DNA from: Dehalococcoidia bacterium
GTDB taxonomy: Bacteria > Chloroflexota > Dehalococcoidia > GIF9 > UBA5629
NCBI GenBank assembly: GCA_028715025.1
Contig: JAQTLG010000140.1
Coordinates: 1-5,361 of the forward strand
Reading direction: 5' to 3'
Length of the DNA: 5,361 bases
The translations under genes and the position numbers were made by a program. How positions within the stretch are numbered: position 1 is the stretch's first letter; the number at the start of each line of letters is the position of its first letter. This document shows, piece after piece, positions 1 to 5,075 of the stretch. The notes beneath the pieces were generated by a model. That model saw only the letters and a program-made list of their open reading frames with translations. It was not told the DNA's origin and did no database searches.

Positions 1-652
1 GATCGATTGTTGACCCTGTGAACTCGATGAGATCTACAAATCTGAAAGGCTGTCCTTCCTTTATCTGTAGAAGGCCTCCAAAACGCGCGTAAACAGGTAT
101 ACCCGATTTAAGCAGGCAGCCGTTCACAGCAACATTGCATACAGTGGCCAGCCCGACCTGGCCTGCAGGAACCACGATGCCGCCGAGGTTGTTGCCTTCA
201 CCGGCCAGTGCTACCAGGCTCGATGAGGACAAAGCGGCATGAAATACGCCCGTCATGATTTTCAACGCGGCGGGGAACTGGTCGCGGTAGAAGAGTGATA
301 CATCTACTGGTATGAGTCCTGTCCCTGAACGCAGGCCAACATTGGTCTGATAGGCCAGGCGCTCTATCTTGGATCCGACAAAACCGATCTTATCGGTGAC
401 CAGCGAGTTTCTTAATTCCTCAAGTCCAGGAACGGTAATGGTGCGTCCGTCCTTATGACCTGCCGAGCGCGTCAGTCCGCGTTCATCCATTATTTTCAAA
501 TGATAACGTACGGCCCGTTCGCCCAGATAGATGCCATGTTCCTTAAGCAAACCCGATATGATGCTACTGCCCATTGGCGCCTGTGCATCACTGAGTATCT
601 TCAGTATGGCTGTGATCTTTCTTTCTACATCGCGCGTTTCCTGTCCAATCAT
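1..652 (-). CDS. nrpR: NrpR-family transcriptional regulator (3' end outside window)
   Basis: The 217 visible residues carry the NrpR architecture. A winged-helix DNA-binding domain (about residues 8-75) holds the hallmark GERAVRYHL (44-52) and DERGL. The start of the NrpR regulatory domain (DUF128) follows from about residue 85, with GFVGSKIE, VGLATVCNVAVNG (167-179) and RFGGLLQIKEGQPFRF (190-205). In methanogens NrpR represses nitrogen-assimilation genes and releases DNA when 2-oxoglutarate binds; the same job here is inferred. The ATG at 652 is chosen because the hisF stop codon lies in the same frame four codons upstream and an unusually strong Shine-Dalgarno precedes it. The gene is 12 nt behind hisF, so it is probably the last or a late gene of a hisH-hisF-nrpR transcript. 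The rest of the regulatory domain lies beyond position 1, so one or two regulatory domains cannot be told apart. No stop or frameshift is seen in the visible part. Confidence 0.88.
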   Translation of the reverse strand, partial: MIGQETRDVERKITAILKILSDAQAPMGSSIISGLLKEHGIYLGERAVRYHLKIMDERGLTRSAGHKDGRTITVPGLEELRNSLVTDKIGFVGSKIERLAYQTNVGLRSGTGLIPVDVSLFYRDQFPAALKIMTGVFHAALSSSSLVALAGEGNNLGGIVVPAGQVGLATVCNVAVNGCLLKSGIPVYARFGGLLQIKEGQPFRFVDLIEFTGSTID

Positions 653-657
653 ATCTT

Positions 658-666
658 GATCACCTC
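658..666 (-). promoter_or_regulatory. Strong Shine-Dalgarno of nrpR, overlapping the hisF stop
   Basis: On the minus strand GAGGTGATC matches nine consecutive bases of the complement of the 16S rRNA 3' end. It starts inside the hisF TGA stop and ends 5 nt before the nrpR ATG. hisF itself has no visible Shine-Dalgarno, so nrpR may be translated more efficiently than the enzyme gene ahead of it, or terminating hisF ribosomes may reload directly. Confidence 0.85.
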
Positions 667-1435
667 ACTGCAGCCTCACAGGTATCCCTTTTGCGGCCAG
701 ATATTCTTTGGTCTGCCTGATAGAATACTCCCTGTAATGAAATATACTGGCGGCCAGCACTGCGTCCGCCTTGCCGAGGGACAGTGCTTGGTACAGATGC
801 TCCGGAGTACCGGCGCCGCCACTGGCGATGACCGGCACCGTCACCAATTCGCTGACCGCGCGGTTGAGATCGTTATCGTAGCCTGACCTCTGTCCATCGG
901 CATCCCAGCTGGTCAACAATATCTCGCCCGCGCCAAGGTCGACCGCCTCCTCGATCCATTCCAATACGTCAATGCCGGTAGGCTTGCGGCCGCCATGCGT
1001 GCAGACCTCCCAGGCGGCAGTGCTGTCATTGGCGGACCGCCTGGCATCCACCGCCAGCACCATACATTGCCTGCCGAAAATGGCAGCGCCCGCCTTGAGC
1101 AGTCCGGGATTCTGTACGGCAGCGGTATTGATAGATACTTTGTCGGCGCCTGCCTTCAACATACGCCGCATGTCATCTATGGTGCGCAGTCCGCCGCCCA
1201 CACATAACGGAACAAACACCTGTTTGGCCACGCTTTCTACCACGTGAACCAGGGTTTCCCTGCCTTCGGGTGTCGCTCCTATGTCCAGGAAAACCAGTTC
1301 ATCGGCCCCTTCCCCGTAATAGAAAGCCGCCTGTTCTACCGGGTCTCCGGCGTCGCGCAGATTTGTGAAGCTCGTGCCTTTGACCACGCGTCCGCCCGTT
1401 ACGTCGAGGCACGGTATAATACGTTTGGTCAACAT
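665..1435 (-). CDS. hisF: Imidazole glycerol phosphate synthase, cyclase subunit HisF
   Basis: HisF takes ammonia channelled from HisH and converts PRFAR to imidazole glycerol phosphate plus AICAR, linking histidine to purine synthesis in the cytoplasm. The 256 residues match the usual family length and form a (beta/alpha)8 barrel. The N-terminus RIIPCLDV contains catalytic Asp11, and VLAVDARR contains catalytic Asp130. Phosphate-binding loops are at GGG (80-82), ASGGAG (204-209) and AASIFH (228-233). The ammonia-gate residues known from Thermotoga HisF are present as R5, E46, K99 and E171. The loop after the sixth strand reads SWDADGQ (176-182), where many homologues have a pattern like SxDRDGT, a mild variation. 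The ATG lies 10 nt after the hisH stop with no convincing Shine-Dalgarno, which suggests translational coupling to hisH. The next gene, nrpR, follows after 12 nt. Confidence 0.98.
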   Translation of the reverse strand: MLTKRIIPCLDVTGGRVVKGTSFTNLRDAGDPVEQAAFYYGEGADELVFLDIGATPEGRETLVHVVESVAKQVFVPLCVGGGLRTIDDMRRMLKAGADKVSINTAAVQNPGLLKAGAAIFGRQCMVLAVDARRSANDSTAAWEVCTHGGRKPTGIDVLEWIEEAVDLGAGEILLTSWDADGQRSGYDNDLNRAVSELVTVPVIASGGAGTPEHLYQALSLGKADAVLAASIFHYREYSIRQTKEYLAAKGIPVRLQ

Positions 1436-1445
1436 CTGATTCTGA

Positions 1446-2072
1446 TCATAATAGAGCGTATTTCAGGAAGTTCGAATACATCCTGAGTCCCGGCTCCCCG
1501 CTTTTTTCGGGGTGGAATTGAGTTGCGAAAAGGTTGTTGTTGATGATCATAGAACAGAACTCGAAGCCGTATTCCGTTGTTCCGGCAATAACGGAGCGGT
1601 CCATCGGCCGGGCATAATAGCTATGCACAAAATAGAAATTGGTGTTATCCGGAATGCCGGTGAAGATAGGGTGAATGCAAGCCTGTTTGACCTGGTTCCA
1701 TCCCATATGAGGGATCTTCAGTCCGGATGGGAGCTTTGTGACCCTGCCGGGTATAATGCCCAGGCATCGGTGTTCCCCGTCTTCCTCTGTGGCGGTGAGC
1801 AGCACCTGCAGGCCCACACAGATGGCGAAAAGCGGCTTTTTTAACTCAACCAGCCTCCTTACGCATTCATCAATTCCGGTGACTGACAAACTTCTCATCG
1901 TATCGGCGGCCGCGCCAACGCCGGGCAGGAACACGGCGTCCGCGTTAAGGATTACAGATGCGGAATCAGTGACAGTGGGCCGATAACCAAGATTCATCAG
2001 GGCGTTAACCACACTGCCGATGTTGCCGGCGCCGTAATCGATTACGGCAACTATTTTTGTATCTTTCCCCAT
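1446..2072 (-). CDS. hisH: Imidazole glycerol phosphate synthase, glutaminase subunit HisH
   Basis: HisH is the class I glutamine amidotransferase that hydrolyses glutamine and passes ammonia to HisF. Its 208 residues fit the family (about 200). The start VAVIDYGAGNIGSV (8-21) and the oxyanion-strand PGVGA (50-54) are typical. The nucleophile is Cys85 in AICVGLQ (83-89), a variant of the common GICLGMQ. The other triad members are His187 and Glu189 in QFHPEKS (185-191). PHMGWN (121-126) and FVHSYY (148-153) are further HisH signatures. All catalytic residues are present, so the pair with hisF should be active. The ATG at 2072 has no strong Shine-Dalgarno (GGAA lies a few bases upstream). Most homologues begin only a few residues before the IDYG motif, so the first five residues are an unusual short extension. 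A promoter lies about 50 bp upstream. No other his gene is visible. Confidence 0.97.
   Translation of the reverse strand: MGKDTKIVAVIDYGAGNIGSVVNALMNLGYRPTVTDSASVILNADAVFLPGVGAAADTMRSLSVTGIDECVRRLVELKKPLFAICVGLQVLLTATEEDGEHRCLGIIPGRVTKLPSGLKIPHMGWNQVKQACIHPIFTGIPDNTNFYFVHSYYARPMDRSVIAGTTEYGFEFCSMIINNNLFATQFHPEKSGEPGLRMYSNFLKYALL
2031..2048. repeat. 18-bp perfect palindrome inside the start of hisH
   Basis: GCCGTAATCGATTACGGC is identical to its own reverse complement. It encodes the conserved V-I-D-Y-G region of HisH, so coding constraint explains part of it. Its half-site also recurs upstream: an 11-base stretch (ATTACGGCAAC) at 2041-2051 is present in inverted orientation at 2113-2123, overlapping the -10 box and start point of the his promoter. 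It may be an internal operator or a coincidence of coding. Confidence 0.6.
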
Positions 2073-2103
2073 AGCAGTTCCATCTTATAGTACAGGCGGT
2101 ATA

Positions 2104-2119
2104 CGGAAACCTGTTGCCG
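2104..2119 (-). promoter_or_regulatory. Operator-like dyad at the predicted start point of the his transcript (candidate NrpR site)
   Basis: The sequence has the symmetry CGG-N-AAC-NN-GTT-N-CCG, two 7-base arms with one mismatched pair, separated by 2 bp. It spans the predicted +1 (about 2115), where a bound repressor would block initiation. It contains GGAA-N6-TGCC, one base away from the GGAA-N6-TTCC operator described for NrpR in Methanococcus. As nrpR is two genes downstream in the same apparent transcript, autoregulation is a natural reading, but this is inference. The overlapping arms ACAGG/CCTGT (2092-2096 and 2110-2114) could instead fold as a small hairpin at the 5' end of the mRNA. 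Confidence 0.45.
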
Positions 2120-2121
2120 TA

Positions 2122-2150
2122 ATTTTAACATTATGAAACGTTGATGTCAA
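2122..2150 (-). promoter_or_regulatory. Sigma-70-type promoter for hisH-hisF-nrpR
   Basis: Reading the minus strand, a perfect -35 box TTGACA (2150-2145) is followed by a 17-bp spacer and the -10 box TAAAAT (2127-2122, five of six). TG one base ahead of the -10 box makes it an extended -10. The predicted start is an A near 2115, giving a leader of about 43 nt before the hisH ATG. This is too short for a T-box or a His-codon attenuator, and neither is seen. Confidence 0.82.
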
Positions 2151-2164
2151 TATAGTTAGTATAT

Positions 2165-2188
2165 AAACTTGAGTACTCAGCCAAGTTT
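2165..2188 (-). repeat. Inverted repeat directly after the stop of the large gene
   Basis: Perfect 7-base arms AAACTTG and CAAGTTT flank 10 bases, starting on the base after the TAG stop of the PEP/pyruvate-binding protein gene. A 10-bp palindrome, TGAGTACTCA (2170-2179), is nested in it. The RNA hairpin would be AU-rich and is not followed by a U-run on the minus strand, so it is at best a weak terminator. It could equally protect the mRNA 3' end or bind a regulator just upstream of the his promoter. Confidence 0.45.
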
Positions 2189-4816
2189 CTATTTCAAGAA
2201 GCAGATTGCCTTCCGGCTTTTAGGATCAGCCAATATTTGTACATACTGTCCTTTGGATATGGATGGAACGTCTATCAAGCTTATTATATCCGCGAATTCG
2301 GCCAGTTCCGGTAAGATGTTTTTTAATACATTTGTGGATTTTTCAAAAAACTCATTATTGTAGGTAGTCTCGCTGTTACCTGGATACAGGGGTAGATAGA
2401 TGATTTGAGATTCAACCAGATCCTGGAAGAAATGCGTGCCATATGATACTTCGGGCACATGCCCCATTTCCTCACGGGCAATTTCAACGAGCACGGATGT
2501 ATTGCTGATATCCGCATAGCCGACATTAACACCCAGGTCAATGTTGCTGCTGCCCCAGCGACCGGGCCCCATCATTATGATTTTTCCTTCCCTGACCGCC
2601 GGATGCTTATTGATACGGCCTACGATGCGACCCACAGATTTTTTAATTTCCGGAGATTCGATACGGCTGTATTTCAGGGGATCTATGTATAAAATATACC
2701 TCAAATTTGAGGCTAACCCGCCACTGATAAACTTCTTTGCCTTAAACAAAATGCGTTCATGCGGTATGTTATCGGGTATTGTAATTGTTCCTGACGCTCC
2801 CGGAACCTGCAAAGACCTGCACTGCAGCAGATTGATCTTGATCTCTCCATCTGCCGTGATATGGGCGGTAAATTCTACATCCACGGGATGTCCCTGGGCG
2901 GACTCCAGTTTCATAAGCATATCGCTCATGACCTTGATGAAGGGAGTTTTTCTCAACAGAGAATCAAATGTTAGAACCAGGCTGTCGCCCGATCCATGGG
3001 GACAATTGCCGATAATGACACGGGGAAAGCCGTCCTGCATGATCGAGGCTATTAAATTAAGATTGGGATAGTCGCCGTCATCCAGTATTTCCGCTATCGG
3101 CAGGGTGATCAATTCGTTGAGCTTGATATCGAGCAAATCGATGTTGTGCTGAGAGTATTTGGCGATTTTGGCGCCGATCTCGGGACGTAAATCTGGATGG
3201 CTGATGGCGATCATCCTGGTATAATCGCCGCTTAAGCGGTTAACAGCGCGGGTACCCAGGCCGAACACCAGCCGCAGCATTCCTCTCTGGGGGTCAATTC
3301 GATTTGTCCAGGCATATAGATTCTTGGAGAAGGCTACGCCGGCCAGTGTGGGAAAAAAGAAGTTCTTATATGGCATGCCCGATACTCGCTGTACCAGTAT
3401 TGCCATCTGTTCATCGTTCTCCCCCAGGCCCTGGTTATGCCTGTATGTGAGGGCATCGGGATTCAGTGCGCTGGCATAGACCAGTTTAACTGCACGTAGA
3501 AATGACTCCATTCTTTCGTCAGGAGTTCCCTGGTTAGCGCAAAATTCACTGCGGTATTTACCGGCGAAAGCATTGCCGAAGCTGTCTTCCAGCAGGCTGC
3601 TGGACCTGACAATGATCGGAGCCTGGCCGAAATAGTCCAGCATATCGCGGAATTGTTCCATTATTTCTTGCGGGAATTTGCCCTCTACAAACCGGCTCTC
3701 GATTTCCTCGAATTCCTCGGGGGAGATCTGCCAATCTGTGGTGAGCTGCAGCCGCAGCTGGAAAAGGTGGTTGTTGACCAAAAATGTAAAAAAGACGTCG
3801 GAACCTATATAGAATGAATCATGCGCCTCTAGAGCTCGAGAAAAATCGATCTCGCCTTTGTCCGCCATCAAAATACGCCGGGCCAACAACATGCCGGCGG
3901 CTTTGCCGCCGATGCGCCCGGAGCCGATAAGCCTATTCCTTATATTAATAAGGTCGTCGGTCGTCAGATATTTATCAGCCAGTTTAATGAAAGCGGGCTG
4001 ATCGCCGATCATCATACGGGAGAGCTCATGTTTAAGCGGTATTACTTCCTCCATCTGCCTGGGAGAATCCGGATCTGCCGATTGATACTGCAATAGTTTT
4101 GTGTAAACGCTTTCCCACGGAGCAATGGAGGTGAAGGCTATGCTGAGAGGTTGCCTGTGGGCGGTTGAGGAGACGGCAGCCGCCTCACCGCTCTGAAACA
4201 CGGGAACCCACCTGTCCTGATTGATAAGATGGGGCAAAAACATCTGTGCCGAGTAGCGCTCCCATACTTTAAGCGGGTGGATATAAATTGCATCTTTAAC
4301 ATGATATACATCGATCAGTATCTGTGTTGTTTCCCTGATCCTGGCGATCACAGAGTGTTTATGCTTACCCCTGGTTAAACCGAAATATGCGACCGGCCCG
4401 CGCTCAAAAATATACGGGCACGTCACCTGGAAGAAATTGGCCAGCAGCTCGTCGGTGGCCCACTGCGCAACAAGTGAAGACAGGTTGTCAAATATATAGC
4501 ATGCATCGTGGCTATTTTTCGCTATTATGTTATGTATTTGTCCGCTGAAAGCATCAAACCCGGGTCTGGGATCGATTTCTATAATCTTTAGCTTTGGTCC
4601 GGGTTTTAAAATGGGTGGGTGTGAGGCAAAACGCAGGTAGATGCAATTATGACCTTCGGCTATCGCCCGGTTAGCGAACGACTGCGCGAACGAAGCGTAA
4701 TCTTCCAGGTTGTCGATCTGCCAGACCAGGTTATCCCCGGCACGGATCTCCTGGATCAACTCATCCAATGCGTCGATTCCGCTGCTGAATTTTAAAGGCG
4801 TTGTTTTCTTTCTCAC
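2189..4816 (-). CDS. PEP/pyruvate-binding (PPDK-N-like) ATP-grasp protein with degenerate KaiC-like N-terminal domain
   Basis: Function unknown; 875 residues in at least three parts. Residues about 10-190 resemble a KaiC/RecA fold (FSSGIDALDEL at 10-20, a Walker-B-like ACYIFDNLSSL at 105-115), but no G-K-[ST] P-loop is present where one should follow NLVWQID. Residues about 295-670 look like the ATP-binding half of PEP synthase/pyruvate phosphate dikinase. There GGKAAG (303-308, K305), IIVRSSSLLEDS (401-412, R404), DVEFT (646-650; D646, E648) and LLQCR (663-667; Q665, R667) line up with the known nucleotide-contacting residues, so nucleotide binding is probably intact. The phosphohistidine swivel domain and PEP/pyruvate TIM barrel of true dikinases are missing. 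They are replaced by a C-terminal region with MMGPGRWGSS (748-757) and GTHFFQDL (793-800), motifs I recall from uncharacterised Bacteroidota and other anaerobe homologues. It therefore cannot be a self-sufficient PEP synthase. The start is GTG at 4816: an in-frame TGA lies 15 nt upstream, and the Shine-Dalgarno is weak. It is divergent from carA. Confidence 0.9.
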   Translation of the reverse strand: MRKKTTPLKFSSGIDALDELIQEIRAGDNLVWQIDNLEDYASFAQSFANRAIAEGHNCIYLRFASHPPILKPGPKLKIIEIDPRPGFDAFSGQIHNIIAKNSHDACYIFDNLSSLVAQWATDELLANFFQVTCPYIFERGPVAYFGLTRGKHKHSVIARIRETTQILIDVYHVKDAIYIHPLKVWERYSAQMFLPHLINQDRWVPVFQSGEAAAVSSTAHRQPLSIAFTSIAPWESVYTKLLQYQSADPDSPRQMEEVIPLKHELSRMMIGDQPAFIKLADKYLTTDDLINIRNRLIGSGRIGGKAAGMLLARRILMADKGEIDFSRALEAHDSFYIGSDVFFTFLVNNHLFQLRLQLTTDWQISPEEFEEIESRFVEGKFPQEIMEQFRDMLDYFGQAPIIVRSSSLLEDSFGNAFAGKYRSEFCANQGTPDERMESFLRAVKLVYASALNPDALTYRHNQGLGENDEQMAILVQRVSGMPYKNFFFPTLAGVAFSKNLYAWTNRIDPQRGMLRLVFGLGTRAVNRLSGDYTRMIAISHPDLRPEIGAKIAKYSQHNIDLLDIKLNELITLPIAEILDDGDYPNLNLIASIMQDGFPRVIIGNCPHGSGDSLVLTFDSLLRKTPFIKVMSDMLMKLESAQGHPVDVEFTAHITADGEIKINLLQCRSLQVPGASGTITIPDNIPHERILFKAKKFISGGLASNLRYILYIDPLKYSRIESPEIKKSVGRIVGRINKHPAVREGKIIMMGPGRWGSSNIDLGVNVGYADISNTSVLVEIAREEMGHVPEVSYGTHFFQDLVESQIIYLPLYPGNSETTYNNEFFEKSTNVLKNILPELAEFADIISLIDVPSISKGQYVQILADPKSRKAICFLK

Positions 4817-4897
4817 GGGTATTGCTCGTCAGAGTAATTATTCGCTTATCCGGTGTTGTTGCTGCAATTAATGATCATCATAAATTAGCCCGGCAAT

Positions 4898-4926
4898 TTT
4901 ACAGCCTTTCTTAAAAAGAATATAAT
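4898..4926 (+). promoter_or_regulatory. Sigma-70-type promoter for the carA (pyr) transcript
   Basis: The -35 box TTTACA (4898-4903, five of six) is followed by a 17-bp spacer and a perfect -10 box TATAAT (4921-4926). The start is expected near A4933, so the PyrR hairpin begins almost at the 5' end of the RNA. The spacer holds a small inverted repeat, TTCTT-AAA-AAGAA (4908-4920). A 9-base direct repeat, ACAGCCTTT, occurs just after the -35 box (4901-4909) and again at the start point (4931-4939). Confidence 0.85.
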
Positions 4927-4934
4927 AATAACAG

Positions 4935-4965
4935 CCTTTAAGCCAGTCCAGTGAGGCTGGTAAGG
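4935..4965 (+). promoter_or_regulatory. PyrR-binding RNA hairpin (anti-antiterminator type)
   Basis: Positions 4945-4958, AGTCCAGTGAGGCT, match the PyrR-binding consensus ARUCCNGNGAGGYU at every position. The expected fold is present. The lower stem is CCUU (4935-4938) with AAGG (4962-4965). An internal bulge follows (4939-4942 opposite U4961). The upper stem 4943-4948 pairs with 4955-4960 and is capped by a CNGNGA hexaloop (4949-4954). In Bacillus, UMP- or UTP-bound PyrR stabilises this hairpin and lowers pyrimidine gene expression. Here the lower stem also covers the AAGGAG Shine-Dalgarno (4962-4967) of a leader ORF. A pyrR gene is not in the window. Confidence 0.88.
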
Positions 4966-4970
4966 AGAAG

Positions 4971-5075
4971 ATGGTGGTCTTTAATTATGCTCCAGGATTT
5001 GAACCTGGGGCTGTTTTTTTGAAACCTCTTGCGTATCTGGCGCGGGAGGTCTTTTTGTTTGAGGGCATGCTATGA
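4971..5075 (+). CDS. Putative 34-residue pyr leader peptide
   Basis: An ATG follows AAGGAG (4962-4967) at a short 3-nt spacing; a GTG as second codon would give 6 nt. The frame stays open for 34 codons, beginning MVVFNYAPGF, and crosses both hairpins upstream of carA. Its TGA (5073-5075) overlaps the carA start as ATGA. All five Phe codons are UUU, two of them within or right after a U-run. No homology is recognised, and the product is probably unimportant. The position suggests a pyrL-like role, in which the ribosome on the leader would prevent terminator folding and then deliver translation to carA. The good Shine-Dalgarno and the exact stop/start overlap support it, but an ORF this short could arise by chance. 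Confidence 0.5.
   Translation: MVVFNYAPGFEPGAVFLKPLAYLAREVFLFEGML
4989..5020 (+). terminator. Intrinsic terminator (attenuator) upstream of carA
   Basis: An 8-bp stem pairs GCUCCAGG (4989-4996) with CCUGGGGC (5004-5011), with one G-U wobble and a 7-nt loop. It is followed by UG and seven U residues (5014-5020). It lies about 50 bp before carA and after the PyrR hairpin, exactly where a pyr attenuator is expected. It lies entirely inside the leader ORF. Confidence 0.87.
5024..5060 (+). terminator. Possible second terminator-like hairpin before carA
   Basis: ACCUCUUGCG (5024-5033) can pair with CGCGGGAGGU (5041-5050), forming ten pairs of which two are G-U, around a 7-nt loop. A U-rich tract with five U, G and three U follows (5052-5060). 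It is weaker than the first hairpin, with an interrupted U-run. It may be a back-up attenuator, or a structure that tunes access to the carA ribosome-binding site at 5061-5065. Confidence 0.45.

Noticed and set aside
455..1486. Several plus-strand open frames of 70-143 codons opposite nrpR and hisF
   Set aside because: They are antisense to genes with clear family motifs, have no Shine-Dalgarno or recognisable protein, and are explained as shadows of the coding strand.
1512..1986. Plus-strand open frames opposite hisH
   Set aside because: They lie fully antisense to an intact HisH with all catalytic residues, and no promoter or family match is seen.
2053..2085. Ten-codon minus-strand frame starting at an ATG 11 nt before hisH and overlapping its start
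   Set aside because: There is no Shine-Dalgarno, it has no His codons to suggest attenuation, and it is short enough to be chance.
2165..2188. Inverted repeat as a true intrinsic terminator of the large gene
   Set aside because: The stem is AU-rich, the loop is long and no U-run follows on the minus strand, so it is recorded only as a repeat.
2459..3071. Plus-strand frames of 77 and 176 codons opposite the large gene
   Set aside because: The overlapped minus-strand frame encodes conserved ATP-grasp and C-terminal motifs, and the antisense products look like random translation.
4871..4878. Palindrome ATGATCAT in the divergent intergenic region
   Set aside because: Eight bases in AT-rich DNA is weak evidence, with no recognisable regulator consensus or second copy nearby.
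4817..4897. Possible minus-strand promoter for the large gene, for example TATGAT at 4882-4877
   Set aside because: Only the -10-like box is good. The best -35 candidates at suitable spacing match three of six bases, so no promoter is claimed.
4901..4939. Direct repeat ACAGCCTTT (4901-4909 and 4931-4939)
   Set aside because: Nine bases could be chance. The second copy is already explained by the PyrR hairpin lower stem, so I list it under the promoter but do not treat it as an operator.
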